DNA of 59,821 nucleotides from Streptomyces sp. SM10 (GCF_002910915.1 NZ_NEUF01000049.1:1-59821), one strand, 5' to 3'. Positions 1-8,518 are shown, counted from the first letter of the stretch. The notes: a model not told the origin generated them from the letters alone. A program made the numbers and translations.

Positions 1-5
1 TGCTA

Positions 6-36
6 GTGCCGCGTCAGGCAACGTTCGCCCTGTTGT
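6..36 (+). repeat. IS630 terminal inverted repeat, left
   Basis: This 31-bp sequence begins GTGCCGCGTCAGGCAACG and is the reverse complement of 1699-1729 except for one base (position 26 against 1709). Pairing stops immediately inside position 36. The deaminase-gene end of the element lies next to it. Confidence 0.93.
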
Positions 37-71
37 CGGCAGCGGTGCCAGATGGTGCTCGGTGGAGCGGT

Positions 72-485
72 TCACTCAGCGCCGAGCTGGTGGTCGGCCC
101 AGACGTAGCTTTCGGGCAGCAGGTCGGTGATGAGGACGGTTCGGATGCGGTCGCCTTCGCCGACGATGACCTTGAGGGACGGGAAGTAGTCGAGGAGGAC
201 CTGACGACACCGGCCGCATGGGGGAACAACTCCTCGGTCGCGGTCGCCCACCGCGACGATCGTGTTGAGCTCGTAGGCGCCCTGGGCGGCTGCCGCGCCG
301 ATGAGGACCATCTCGGCGCAGGGACCTCCCGTGAAGTGGTAGGCATTCACGGTGGTGACGATCCGGCCGTCCTGGGCGCGGGCCGCGGCTGCCATCGTGT
401 GGTTGTCGCCCCGGCAGCGGGTGCGAGCGACGTGCGCCGCGGCCTGGATGAGTTCGTGGTCGACGGGGTGGGTCTGCGTGGTCAT
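72..485 (-). CDS. Blasticidin-S deaminase-like cytidine deaminase
   Basis: 137 aa, the usual size of a single-domain cytidine deaminase. Zinc-site motifs are complete: GGPCAE (Cys56, catalytic Glu58) and PCGRCRQ (Cys90, Cys93). From memory, the stretches YHFTGGPCAE, PCGRCRQVLLD and LLP..YVW match the Aspergillus terreus blasticidin-S deaminase more closely than housekeeping Cdd, so the likely reaction is hydrolytic deamination of the cytosine ring of blasticidin S or a related nucleoside. ATG start with a strong GAAGGAAGAG site 5 nt upstream. It lies inside the IS630 repeats, 21 nt after the transposase, and is probably cotranscribed with it. The deaminase fold is certain; the substrate is inferred. 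Confidence 0.88.
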   Translation of the reverse strand: MTTQTHPVDHELIQAAAHVARTRCRGDNHTMAAAARAQDGRIVTTVNAYHFTGGPCAEMVLIGAAAAQGAYELNTIVAVGDRDRGVVPPCGRCRQVLLDYFPSLKVIVGEGDRIRTVLITDLLPESYVWADHQLGAE

Positions 486-506
486 TTTCTCTTCCTTCGT
501 CAGGTG

Positions 507-1640
507 TCAGGCGACGTTGACCCGTGTGACGAGGGTGCGCAAGCGAATATCGGCGGTGTGCTTGTTTCGCCAGATGATGTAGCGGCGGATCATGCTGCCC
601 TGCTCCTTGTGGCTGGCGTGGTCGGTGCCGTCGAGGGTGAAGTAGCGAAGGGCGGTGAACTGGGCCTCGATCCGGTTGAGCCAGGAGCTGTTGGTCGGGG
701 TGTAGGCAATTTCGACGTTGTTCGCCGTGGCCCAGGTGCCGACCCGCTGGCACTTCTTGGTGGTCAGGTGCGGGGAGAAGTTGTCGCAGACGATCGCGAT
801 GCGGACCTGGGGCGGGTAGAGGCTGCGCAGATAGCGGCAGAACTCCAGGAACTGGGTGCGCTTCTTGATCGGCTTGATGTGGCCGTAGAGCTTGTCCCTG
901 GCCAGGTCCAGGGCGGCGAACAGGTGCCGTACTCCGCCGTAGCGGTTGTAGGTCGCCCGCCGCCTGCGGCGCGGTGCGCGGTCGGGGTCCTTGTGTTTCC
1001 CGCCGCGCTCGGCCCATTGCCGGCCGGGGTGGGGCATCAGGTTGAGCGGCCCGAACTCGTCCACGCAGAAGATGACTTCGGGCTCGTCCACCTCGGGTAT
1101 GACCTCCCCGTCGGCGATCGCGTAGAGGTGCTCGACCCGGGCCTTCTTGGCCGCGTAGTCCGGATCGCGGGAGGTCTTCCAGGTCTTCAGGCGTTGAAAG
1201 GAGACGCCTTCCTCGCGGAGCAGGATGCGCAGGCCCTCGTGGCTGATGTCGTCGACCACCCCCTCGGCGACCAGGAAGTCCGCCAGCTTGGTCAGGCTCC
1301 AGGTGGAGAACGGCAGGTCGTGCTCGGTCGGCTTCGACTTCGCGATCTTTTTGATCTCGCGCCGCTCGGGCAGTGTGAACGTCTTCGGACGCCCGCCCTT
1401 GTACTTCGGATACAGCGACTCGAAGCCGTCGGCGTTGAAGTTGTGGATCACATCCCGGACCCGGTCCGCGCTGGTGAAGGTGACCTCGGCGATCTTCGCC
1501 ACCGGCATGCTCTGCGCGGACAGCAGGACCATCTGGGCCCGCCGCCAGGTCACCACCGACCCGGTGCCCCGGCGGATGATCCGCAGCAGCCGTCTGCCCT
1601 CATCATCGTCGATCTCGCGTACGCGTACTCGCTCTGCCAC
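507..1640 (-). CDS. IS630 family transposase
   Basis: 377 aa from the GTG at 1640; an in-frame GTG at 1679 would add 13 residues, but related transposases begin at AERVRVREIDDDEG. An N-terminal helix-turn-helix region (roughly residues 20-110, including a SADRVRDVIHNFNADGF segment) precedes a DDE catalytic domain: first Asp in FCVDEFGPLN, second in IVCDNFSPH, Glu in WLNRIEAQF. It cuts and pastes the element at TA sites. No frameshift or stop interrupts it. It is followed by the deaminase gene in the same direction. Confidence 0.95.
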   Translation of the reverse strand: MAERVRVREIDDDEGRRLLRIIRRGTGSVVTWRRAQMVLLSAQSMPVAKIAEVTFTSADRVRDVIHNFNADGFESLYPKYKGGRPKTFTLPERREIKKIAKSKPTEHDLPFSTWSLTKLADFLVAEGVVDDISHEGLRILLREEGVSFQRLKTWKTSRDPDYAAKKARVEHLYAIADGEVIPEVDEPEVIFCVDEFGPLNLMPHPGRQWAERGGKHKDPDRAPRRRRRATYNRYGGVRHLFAALDLARDKLYGHIKPIKKRTQFLEFCRYLRSLYPPQVRIAIVCDNFSPHLTTKKCQRVGTWATANNVEIAYTPTNSSWLNRIEAQFTALRYFTLDGTDHASHKEQGSMIRRYIIWRNKHTADIRLRTLVTRVNVA

Positions 1641-1698
1641 CTGGACAGGGTGACGGCCACGCGCCGCCCGGCACAGCACCGGGACGGCGCGTCACGTC

Positions 1699-1729
1699 AC
1701 AACAGGGCAAACGTTGCCTGACGCGGCAC
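1699..1729 (-). repeat. IS630 terminal inverted repeat, right
   Basis: This is the partner of 6-36 with 30 of 31 bases complementary. It sits just upstream of the transposase start and probably overlaps the transposase promoter. The TA at 1730-1731 duplicates the TA at 4-5. Confidence 0.93.
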
Positions 1730-1751
1730 TAGCCGACTAGCGGCGCGGGGG

Positions 1752-1786
1752 CGGCGGGGGTGAGGTCGACATGCCGACCCCCGCCG
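1752..1786. terminator. Hairpin just outside the IS element
   Basis: A 10-bp G+C-rich stem (CGGCGGGGGT at 1752-1761 with ACCCCCGCCG at 1777-1786) lies between the IS right end and the TetR gene. It has no T run. It could insulate the element from neighbouring transcription. Confidence 0.4.
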
Positions 1787-1796
1787 TTCCACCTGG

Positions 1797-1834
1797 AGCC
1801 CCGTACTTCCGATCCCCCGCGGAGGTACGGGGCT
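1797..1834. terminator. Strong hairpin downstream of tetR
   Basis: A 14-bp stem with one wobble pair (1797-1810 with 1821-1834) and a 10-nt loop, lying 110 nt beyond the stop of the minus-strand TetR gene. Probable rho-independent-type terminator, usable from either strand. Confidence 0.6.
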
Positions 1835-1944
1835 TCCTCGTGTTTTGGCGCAGACTCGCAGGTCACGTGCGGGGCAGCCCGCTATGGCGTAGTATCCAGT
1901 TGACTAGGGTGATCTCGTACTGCATGGCGTGCATCGACTGCTCC

Positions 1945-2523
1945 TCAGGCCTGACGGGACGACGTGATCTGCGGGGCGAGCAGGGAGAGCAGCCCCCGGA
2001 CAGCCGCGTCGAACGGGGTTCCCGACCCTGACGCACGGGCCAGGACGTAGCCGCCCTGGACGAGGGCCACGACAGCCGCGGCGGTCTCACCGGGGTCGAT
2101 GCCGGGGGAGAACTCGCCCTCGTCCAGGCCTTCCTGGACGATCTCGGCGAGCCGTCCCCGCAGCCAGCCGATCGTCTCGTCCACCGGGGCCCGCAGGGCG
2201 TCGCTGGCGATCACGTCGGGGTCCATCGTCAGCCGCCCCACCGGGCAGCCCCGCAACACCTCGCGTTCACGCAGCAGATAGGCCGAGATCCGCTCGTACG
2301 CCGATCCGGGGCCGTCCAGGATGCGGCCGGCCGTCTCGCGCATCTCCGCCGAGGTGCGCGAGACGGCGGCGAGAGCCAGATCGGGCTTGCCCGTGAAGTG
2401 GTGGTACATGCTGCCCTGGCCCGCCCCCGCCCGCTGCTGGATCGCCTTGGGGCTGGTGCCCACGTAGCCGCGCTCCCACAGGAGCTCCTGGGTGGCCTCG
2501 ATCAACCGCTCCGGAGTGCTCAT
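1945..2523 (-). CDS. TetR/AcrR family transcriptional regulator
   Basis: 192 aa. The N-terminal TetR helix-turn-helix occupies residues about 3-50 (LIEATQELLWERGYVGTS, then GSMYHHFTGKPDLALAAV), followed by a TetR C-terminal ligand domain of normal length. The ATG at 2523 was chosen because homology starts there and longer in-frame starts give low-complexity sequence. A near-perfect palindrome (2533-2550) lies only 9 nt upstream, which suggests autorepression. It is divergent from the SHOCT membrane gene at 2721, a likely target. The ligand is unknown. Confidence 0.92.
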   Translation of the reverse strand: MSTPERLIEATQELLWERGYVGTSPKAIQQRAGAGQGSMYHHFTGKPDLALAAVSRTSAEMRETAGRILDGPGSAYERISAYLLREREVLRGCPVGRLTMDPDVIASDALRAPVDETIGWLRGRLAEIVQEGLDEGEFSPGIDPGETAAAVVALVQGGYVLARASGSGTPFDAAVRGLLSLLAPQITSSRQA

Positions 2524-2532
2524 GCAGGAACT

Positions 2533-2550
2533 GTACATACCAGTAGGTAC
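2533..2550. promoter_or_regulatory. Candidate TetR operator
   Basis: GTACATAC-CA-GTAGGTAC forms an inverted repeat with 7 of 8 arm bases complementary. It ends 9 nt before the TetR start codon, inside the 197-bp divergent gap to the SHOCT gene. The position is typical of TetR self-regulation. Confidence 0.6.
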
Positions 2551-2720
2551 AGAATCCACGCCGATCCGCGTATCCCGGGAAGCAGAACACCGGTCCCGGT
2601 GTACTCCCGCCGCGGTACGTGGACTGCCGCCACCCGTACGACGCCTCCGGCCGCCGCCGGGGACAGGCTCGTAGGTGACAGGAACGCACGGCTGAACCCA
2701 CGATCGAGGAGCTGACCGAG

Positions 2721-3017
2721 ATGGACACACTGGCGAACTCCGGAGGGCCCGGCCCCTGGATCCTTCTCTTCCCGGTCATCTGGGCCGCCGTCGCCATCGG
2801 CGTCGTGACGCTGCTGCGCCGGACCGTCCTGCGCGGACGGCGTGGCCCGTGGCAGGCACGCGGGACCCGGCAGGCCGGCCCCGCGGGCGAGCACTCGCCG
2901 ATCGGTCTCCTCGGACGGCGGTTCGCCGCCGGCGAGATCGACGAGGACGAGTACTGGCGCAGGCTCTCCGTCCTGGACGAGCCCTACGGCCGCTACGACA
3001 AGGACGGCCCGGCGTGA
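2721..3017 (+). CDS. Small membrane protein with SHOCT domain
   Basis: 98 aa. One membrane segment near residues 12-32 (WILLFPVIWAAVAIGVVTLL) is followed by a basic stretch and a C-terminal SHOCT motif (IGLLGRRFAAGEIDEDEYWRR, about residues 61-81). SHOCT modules are short oligomerisation-type domains common at the ends of small actinobacterial membrane proteins. ATG start with GAGGAG 8 nt upstream. It is divergent from the TetR gene and probably under its control. No enzymatic role is suggested. Confidence 0.85.
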   Translation: MDTLANSGGPGPWILLFPVIWAAVAIGVVTLLRRTVLRGRRGPWQARGTRQAGPAGEHSPIGLLGRRFAAGEIDEDEYWRRLSVLDEPYGRYDKDGPA

Positions 3018-3073
3018 CGGCGGACCGCGGGTGACGTCCTGGCCCGGAAGGCCCGGAAGGAGGCCCGGCCAGC

Positions 3074-3112
3074 GCGGAACGCGTCGATCGCGAGTGGATC
3101 GACGCGCTCCGC
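3074..3112. terminator. Bidirectional terminator hairpin
   Basis: A 16-bp stem with one mismatch (3074-3089 with 3097-3112) and a 7-nt loop, midway between the convergent SHOCT gene (ends 3017) and ATPase gene (ends 3133). Confidence 0.75.
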
Positions 3113-3132
3113 GGTGCGCGGCCCGGCTCCGG

Positions 3133-3657
3133 TCAGCCGACGACGGCCGACCGGACCCGCGTCCGCGCGCTTGTCGGTTCCAGGAGCCCCGCGACGTCCG
3201 AGCCGAACGGGCCGTCGGTCGTCGACCCGTACACCGGGAGTGGGGGCAGAGCGGTGGTGAAGGACGGTGCGGGCAGGGTGAACCAGATGACTTTGCCCGC
3301 GTCGTCGCTCGGTCGTACGCCCCAGCTCTCGCTGAATGCTGCGATCATCGCCAGCCCGCGCCCGGATGTGGCCGAGAAATCGGCGTTGCACACGGTCGGC
3401 AGCCGGGGGTCGTGGTCGTGGACGGAGACCGTCAGCCGGTCGAGCAGGAGATCGACCTCGACGGTGCACGATTTGTCCGGCTGTGCATGCCGGTGGACGT
3501 TGGTCAGCAGTTCGGTGACGCCGAGCGCTGCCGGGTCGATCAGAGGATCGAGATGCCAGTAGCGCAGTTGCGCCGAAATGATTCTGCGGACCTGACCGAT
3601 CCGCGACGGCAGGGCCTGGAGCTCCACCGCGCAGTGCCTGCTTGGCTCGCTGATCAC
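3133..3657 (-). CDS. ATP-binding regulatory protein, RsbW-like anti-sigma kinase family
   Basis: 174 aa HATPase_c_2 protein of the kind that binds or phosphorylates anti-sigma-factor antagonists. An N-box (ELLTNVHRHA, about residues 49-58) and a G-box (SGRGLAMI, about 98-105) are clear, along with the VHDHDP segment between them. The C-terminal 40 residues look unstructured. ATG start. No cognate sigma factor or antagonist lies beside it, as is usual for the many orphan copies in Streptomyces. The SpoIIE phosphatase at 5646-6827 is the nearest potential partner. Confidence 0.88.
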   Translation of the reverse strand: MISEPSRHCAVELQALPSRIGQVRRIISAQLRYWHLDPLIDPAALGVTELLTNVHRHAQPDKSCTVEVDLLLDRLTVSVHDHDPRLPTVCNADFSATSGRGLAMIAAFSESWGVRPSDDAGKVIWFTLPAPSFTTALPPLPVYGSTTDGPFGSDVAGLLEPTSARTRVRSAVVG

Positions 3658-3870
3658 GGCTGCGACTCCCCGAAATAGGTCCGGAAGAAGACGGAGGAAC
3701 GGATCCAGCAGATGGCTGACTGCTGTTTCTGGTCATGCGTGGTCCGCCCTGCGTGGCCTCCGGCGGTGCGGCTTCCGCTGTCACCGCCGGTACACCATCA
3801 GTGACGTGTGACCAGCGTGACTCAGGGGATTGGGCTCCGCAACTCGCGGTGTGCGCACCGGACCGCAGCG

Positions 3871-4233
3871 TCAGATCCGCCGCCCTGCGGCGGCCCGGAG
3901 TGCCTCCAGGAATCTGCGGACCGGCGCGGCTCCGCCGGGCCGCCGGTTGCGCTGGCCCATGGTCAGCCGGTACCGCACCCCGTTGATGCGGGCGACCGCC
4001 GAGTCGGCGGCCGGGAACCAGGGCCTTCCCGCGCTCACCGCCGTCACCGGGGCGCTGGTGATCTCCCGCCCGTTGCTCGTGAGCAGCGCGATCCGGCCGT
4101 CCTTCACGATCACTTGGCCGGCTCTGGTCAGCGATCTCGCCCACCGCTGGATCCTGACGTCGCTCGCTCTGAACTCCACCGCGCCGAAGTCCGGCGCGCC
4201 GAAATCCGCAGCGCTGAATTCTGTCTCGGCCAT
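3871..4233 (-). CDS. Hypothetical protein
   Basis: 120 aa, starting at the ATG at 4233 with an AAGGGGGG site upstream. The N-terminus repeats an F-containing acidic unit ([17 protein letters not shown]). The centre alternates short beta-type segments ([32 protein letters not shown]), which gives a PH- or GRAM-like impression. The last 30 residues are Arg/Ala-rich. No signal peptide or membrane segment. The family is not recognised. It is divergent from the PLP enzyme at 4463. Confidence 0.65.
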   Translation of the reverse strand: MAETEFSAADFGAPDFGAVEFRASDVRIQRWARSLTRAGQVIVKDGRIALLTSNGREITSAPVTAVSAGRPWFPAADSAVARINGVRYRLTMGQRNRRPGGAAPVRRFLEALRAAAGRRI

Positions 4234-4462
4234 GGCGACTTCGCCCCCCCCTTGTACCGGCTTCTGCAAGTCTGCCCGCAGACAGCGTTCCTGCACCAGG
4301 GCTCGTGGCGACCGATTCCGACCGGACCCCGTCCGGGGGCCCTCAGGCCGTGACGCCTGGGGCAAGGAGAGGCTATGGATCGTCAAAGTAAAGGTTTGTG
4401 CAGGTGGGGGGAATATCGTGGGTCCCACGGAGTACCGCCGTCACCACCGAAGGAGACCGCTG

Positions 4463-5596
4463 ATGGACACCAGTGAGCACACACCTGGCGGTGGCCTCAT
4501 GGAGACCGTGGACATCGACCGGAGCGATCCGGACTACCGGGACTGGCTCAAGGAAGCGGTGCGCAAGGTCCAGGCGGACGCCAACCGTTCGGCGGACACC
4601 CATCTCCTGCGCTTCCCCCTGCCGGAGCACTGGGGTATCGATCTCTACCTCAAGGACGAATCGACGCATCCCACCGGCAGCCTCAAGCACCGGCTGGCCC
4701 GTTCCCTCTTCCTCTACGGGCTCTGCAACGGCTGGATCCGCCGCGGCAAGCCCGTGATCGAGGCGTCCAGCGGCTCGACGGCCGTCTCGGAGGCGTACTT
4801 CGCGAAGCTGATCGGTGTGCCCTTCGTCGCGGTGATGCCCCGGACCACCAGCCCCGAGAAGTGCCGCCTGATCGAATTCCACGGCGGACAGTGCCATTTC
4901 GTCGACGACTCCCGCCGGTTGTACGAGGAGTCCGCCGCCCTCGCCGCCGAAACCGGCGGGCACTACATGGACCAGTTCACCTACGCCGAGCGTGCCACCG
5001 ACTGGCGTGGCAACAACAACATCGCCGAGTCCATCTACCAGCAGCTGAGGCTGGAGCGTTACCCCGAGCCCGCCTGGATCGTCGCCACCGCCGGCACCGG
5101 TGGCACCTCCGCGACCATCGGGCGTTACGTCCGCTACATGCAGCACGACACGCGGATCTGCGTGCCCGACCCGGAGAACTCCTGTTTCTTCGACGGGTGG
5201 ACCCGGCAGGATCCGCTGGCGACCAGCGACTGCGGCTCACGCATCGAGGGCATCGGCAGACCCCGGATGGAGCCGAGCTTCGTGCCCGGAGCCATCGACC
5301 GGATGATGAAGGTGCCCGACGCGGCCTCCGTCGCGGCCGCCCGGGTGCTGGAGCGTGCCATCGGCCGCAAGGCGGGCGGCTCGACCGGCACCGGGCTGTG
5401 GAGCGCGTTCAAGCTCGTGTCCGAGATGGTCGGCAGAGGCACCACCGGAAGCGTCGTCACACTGTTCTGCGACCCGGGTGACCGCTACCTCGACAAGTAC
5501 TACTCGGACGACTGGCTGCGTGAACAGGGCCTGGACATCGGACCGTACACCGCGACGATCGACCACTTCCTGGCCACGGGAACCTGGCCCGCCTGA
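4463..5596 (+). CDS. PLP-dependent cysteine desulfhydrase/cysteine synthase family (Cds1-like)
   Basis: 377 aa fold-type II PLP enzyme. The Schiff-base lysine is in [10 protein letters not shown] (about residue 75), the phosphate-binding region in [11 protein letters not shown], and the glycine loop in [16 protein letters not shown]. The overall pattern ([27 protein letters not shown]) recalls mycobacterial Cds1 (Rv3684), an L-cysteine desulfhydrase that makes sulfide, pyruvate and ammonia, rather than CysK or CysM. Cytosolic. ATG at 4463 has an AAGGAGACC site 5 nt upstream; longer in-frame extensions are noncoding. Monocistronic by position. Substrate inferred from family. Confidence 0.85.
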   Translation: MDTSEHTPGGGLMETVDIDRSDPDYRDWLKEAVRKVQADANRSADTHLLRFPLPEHWGIDLYLKDESTHPTGSLKHRLARSLFLYGLCNGWIRRGKPVIEASSGSTAVSEAYFAKLIGVPFVAVMPRTTSPEKCRLIEFHGGQCHFVDDSRRLYEESAALAAETGGHYMDQFTYAERATDWRGNNNIAESIYQQLRLERYPEPAWIVATAGTGGTSATIGRYVRYMQHDTRICVPDPENSCFFDGWTRQDPLATSDCGSRIEGIGRPRMEPSFVPGAIDRMMKVPDAASVAAARVLERAIGRKAGGSTGTGLWSAFKLVSEMVGRGTTGSVVTLFCDPGDRYLDKYYSDDWLREQGLDIGPYTATIDHFLATGTWPA

Positions 5597-5645
5597 GCGG
5601 TCCACGGCCGGATGCGCGCGGACACCGCACGTCCGGCCTCCCGTC

Positions 5646-6827
5646 TCACCTTCCGTCCTCCGCCTCGGCTGACCGTGCCGGCGCAGGGCCCGCACCGCCC
5701 GGGGCCGCAAGCCGTTCGACGGCGACGACGGCCGCGTCGTCGCCCAGGTTGCCCCCCGCGTGCCGCAGCAGATCGGCACGCATCCGCTCCAGCAGCTGCC
5801 CGGGTCCCAGGCCGGACCACGAGGCCACCCGCTCGGCCAGCGGGTAGAAGCGCCCCGAACGGTCCCGCGCCTCGGTCACGCCGTCGGTGTACAGCAGCAG
5901 CATGTCACCGGCACGGAAGGAGAACACGTCCTGCGTGGGGCCGGCCGGGGACAGAGCCCCCACCCCCAGCGGCGGCCCCGGTTCCGTGGCGTCGAGGGCG
6001 TGCACGCGGCCCGACCGCAGCAGGAGAGGCGGCGGATGCCCGCAGCTGACCAGGCGGAGCTCCGGAGCGGCATCCGGGATGTCCAGCACGGCGGCGGTGA
6101 CGAAGGCCTCGGTGATGCCAGGATCGTCGGTGTGCTCGTCCTGCTCGTTCAGCGAGTCGATCCGGTGGGCGGCCACGCTCGTCTCCAGACGTGCGGCGAG
6201 ACCGGGCAGGTGCCCCTCCTGGCGGGCCAGTGCCCGGAAGGCGCCCAGAACCCCCGCGGCACCGCTGATGGCGTCCAGGCCCTTGCCGCGGACGTCACCG
6301 ATGATCACGCGGGTTCCCGCATCCGTCCGCGCCGCCGCGTACAGGTCGCCGCCGAGCTGCGCGCCCGCCTCGGCCGCCAGGTAGAAGGAGGCGAGGTGCA
6401 ACGGGCCACTGCGTGCGGGCAGCGGGCGCAGGACGCTGCGCTGGGCCGCCTCGGCCACCGTCCGCAGCCGCACCATCTCCGTCGTGCCGCGCTCGCGCAG
6501 ATGAGCGAAGAACGTGACGATCGCGGAGATCAGGAACAGCGCGGCGATCTGATAGGTGTGATTGAGGTCGTGGATGCTGGAGCGCGTCAGGGCCACGGCC
6601 GCCTGGGCCAGCACAGCCACCGCGCCGACGCAGGCGGTCAGACGCGGGCCGGCGAACGATGCCGTGAGCGCCGGTGCCGCCACGAGGAAGGGCCCCAGGT
6701 GCACCTCGGGCGGGACGTTGATGTCGACCACGGTCACCACGGCGATCAGCGTGAACGGCGCCGCGAGCAGTGCCCTGCTCGGCCGGGTACCGTCCCGGAG
6801 CCCTTCACGCCATTGCCGCAGTCCCAT
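5646..6827 (-). CDS. Membrane PP2C-type SpoIIE/RsbU phosphatase
   Basis: 393 aa. Three or four membrane segments within residues 18-110 carry no obvious sensor domain and are followed by a short linker and a SpoIIE-type serine phosphatase domain (about 140-380). Metal-binding aspartates lie in GGDLY (Asp161), IGDVRGKGL (Asp178) and GDDAAVV near residue 373; LLLYTDGVTEARD is also intact. The likely role is dephosphorylation of an anti-sigma antagonist. Same architecture as the gene at 32669. ATG at 6827; upstream extensions are not homologous. No partner gene adjoins. Confidence 0.9.
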   Translation of the reverse strand: MGLRQWREGLRDGTRPSRALLAAPFTLIAVVTVVDINVPPEVHLGPFLVAAPALTASFAGPRLTACVGAVAVLAQAAVALTRSSIHDLNHTYQIAALFLISAIVTFFAHLRERGTTEMVRLRTVAEAAQRSVLRPLPARSGPLHLASFYLAAEAGAQLGGDLYAAARTDAGTRVIIGDVRGKGLDAISGAAGVLGAFRALARQEGHLPGLAARLETSVAAHRIDSLNEQDEHTDDPGITEAFVTAAVLDIPDAAPELRLVSCGHPPPLLLRSGRVHALDATEPGPPLGVGALSPAGPTQDVFSFRAGDMLLLYTDGVTEARDRSGRFYPLAERVASWSGLGPGQLLERMRADLLRHAGGNLGDDAAVVAVERLAAPGGAGPAPARSAEAEDGR

Positions 6828-6954
6828 GAGTCCGGGATACCTCACCGGCCGAGCCGCCGCCCCTCCTGGGAGCATGTCCGAGGGGTGATCGTTCCGTGCT
6901 CGACGCCGTCGCGCCCGGCGGGACGGTCCTGGGCGAGCGAAGGCCGCGGGATAC

Positions 6955-7389
6955 TCAGTCCTCCAGCAGAACGCCGAGCACGCGGGAGAAGAGCCGTCGG
7001 CCGGCGGTCGCCAGCAGCGGATCGAACCAGCGCGGCAGGAGCCGCACCCGCAGTTCCTCGACCCAGATGACGTGCGAGCCCGAATCCGTCGGCCGGATGT
7101 CGATCGACGCGCGGCCGCGCACCACCGCACCCCGCTTCTCCAACCGGCACAGCCCCGCCCGGCCGGCGGCGGGCGGGGTCCACCGCACCACTTCCATCGG
7201 ATCGTCGAAGCCCAGCGGACCCACACCCGTACGGGCCACGAAGACCGTTCCCGTACGGGTGGGCAGCCCCGTCGGGACGGTGACCGAGGTGAACGGGGCC
7301 GCCCCGCCGTGCCGCTCCCAGTCCGTCACCCGGCGCCACGCCTCGGCAGCGGGGAGAGGAGTGAAGCGTTCGATGCGGAATACGGCCAC
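6955..7389 (-). CDS. SRPBCC family protein
   Basis: 144 aa, one START/SRPBCC lipid- or ligand-binding fold: the N-terminal strand is FRIERFTPLPAAEAWRRVTDW, then a GPLGFDDPMEVVRWTPP loop, and a C-terminal helix (LLPRWFDPLLATAGRRLFSRVLGVLLE). Cytosolic, no signal. These proteins bind small hydrophobic ligands, and no specific activity can be deduced. It lies 127 nt upstream of the SpoIIE phosphatase in the same direction and 68 nt after the DeoR gene, so a loose three-gene run is possible. Confidence 0.85.
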   Translation of the reverse strand: MAVFRIERFTPLPAAEAWRRVTDWERHGGAAPFTSVTVPTGLPTRTGTVFVARTGVGPLGFDDPMEVVRWTPPAAGRAGLCRLEKRGAVVRGRASIDIRPTDSGSHVIWVEELRVRLLPRWFDPLLATAGRRLFSRVLGVLLED

Positions 7390-7457
7390 AGCCCGATCCT
7401 AGGACGTCTGTCGCGCGCAGGCCCGGGGAGCGGAACACGTGGGTGCCACCCGGCGGA

Positions 7458-8288
7458 CTACTCGTCCGACGCGCCGCCGGCCACCACCAGGCCGGGCAGA
7501 TGCTCCTCGATCTCCTGCCGGGCGCCGTCCGGCAGCCCGGCGTCCGTCACGAAGGTGTCCACCTCGTCGAGCGTGGCGAAGGAACTGAGCCCCACCGTCC
7601 CCCACTTGGTGTGGTCGGCGACCACCACCACCCGGCGGGCCGCCTGGACGAGCCGGCGGTTCGTCTCGGCCTCCGCGAGATTGGGCGTGGAGAGACCGGC
7701 CTCGGCCGAGATGCCGTGCACGCCCAGGAACAGGAGGTCGAAGTGGAGCGAGGCGATCGCCCGGTCCGCGACCGGGCCGACGAGCGAGTCGGACGGCGTA
7801 CGGACGCCTCCGGTCAGCACCACCGTCGCCGCCCCGGCCCGCGCGCCGCCCGAGGACGCCGGACGCTGCGCCCCGTGGAACACGTCGGCCACCCGGCTCG
7901 AATTCGTCACGACCGTCAGGCCGGGTACGTCGAGGAGATGACGGGCCAGCGCGAACGTGGTCGTGCCGCCGGAGAGCGCGATGGCACTGCCGGGCGCGAC
8001 CATCGCCGCCGCCGTGCGCGCGATGTCCTCCTTGGCGCTGAGCTCCAGGGTCGACTTGGCCTCGAAGCCGGGCTCGTGCGTGCTCGCCTCGACGACGGGG
8101 ACGGCTCCGCCGTGCACCTTCTCGATGACTCCCTGACGCGCCAGGGCATCCAGATCCCGGCGGATGGTCATGTCGGAGACGCTCAGCTTGCGGGTCAGCT
8201 CGTTGACCCTGACCCCGCCGCGCTTGCGCACATCGTCGAGAATGAGCGCACGCCGCTGCTCCGCGAGCAGGTTCTGGTTCTCGCTCAA
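7458..8288 (-). CDS. DeoR/GlpR family transcriptional regulator
   Basis: 276 aa from a TTG at 8288, chosen because family homology begins at LSENQNLLAEQRRALIL; the ribosome site is weak, so the start is uncertain. N-terminal DeoR helix-turn-helix at about residues 9-60 (ELTRKLSVSDMTIRRDLDAL). C-terminal DeoRC sugar-phosphate sensor domain with ALSGGTTTFALARHL, VVTNS and LGVHGISAEAGLSTPN. Such proteins usually repress sugar-catabolic operons and are released by phosphorylated sugars. No sugar operon adjoins, so the target is unknown. Confidence 0.88.
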   Translation of the reverse strand: MSENQNLLAEQRRALILDDVRKRGGVRVNELTRKLSVSDMTIRRDLDALARQGVIEKVHGGAVPVVEASTHEPGFEAKSTLELSAKEDIARTAAAMVAPGSAIALSGGTTTFALARHLLDVPGLTVVTNSSRVADVFHGAQRPASSGGARAGAATVVLTGGVRTPSDSLVGPVADRAIASLHFDLLFLGVHGISAEAGLSTPNLAEAETNRRLVQAARRVVVVADHTKWGTVGLSSFATLDEVDTFVTDAGLPDGARQEIEEHLPGLVVAGGASDE

Positions 8289-8518
8289 CGCCGGGCCCCG
8301 GCCCTTCCCTCTGTCCGCACGGTCCGGCAGGGGTCCTGCGGGACGCCCACATCCTCCCACGCACGCTCCCGAGCCGTCCCACTGGGGAGATTCCGTGAGA
8401 GCCGGTGCGGCGAGTGCCCCTCGTCCGCGATGGTGGTGACTGCGCATCAGCTCAGACGCAAAGCCGCCCCCCTCCCGCCGGCCGAGAGCCGGACGGACCA
8501 GAAAGCGAGTCACCGACC

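Larger units (their letters stand above)
6..1729. mobile_element. IS630-family insertion sequence with a deaminase passenger gene
   Basis: A complete element of about 1.72 kb is bounded by 31-bp inverted repeats that differ at one base. Each end is flanked by the dinucleotide TA (4-5 and 1730-1731), in the context CTAG on both sides, which is the target duplication expected of IS630/Tc1-type transposition. Two genes lie inside, both on the minus strand: the transposase first, then a cytidine-deaminase-fold gene 21 nt downstream. Both the transposase motifs and the repeats look intact, so the copy may be active. Family assignment rests on the DDE transposase, the TA duplication and the terminal repeats. 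Confidence 0.93.

Noticed and set aside
1771..2031. 86-codon plus-strand frame downstream of the IS element
   Set aside because: It overlaps the terminator hairpin and the TetR gene and has no ribosome site or homology.
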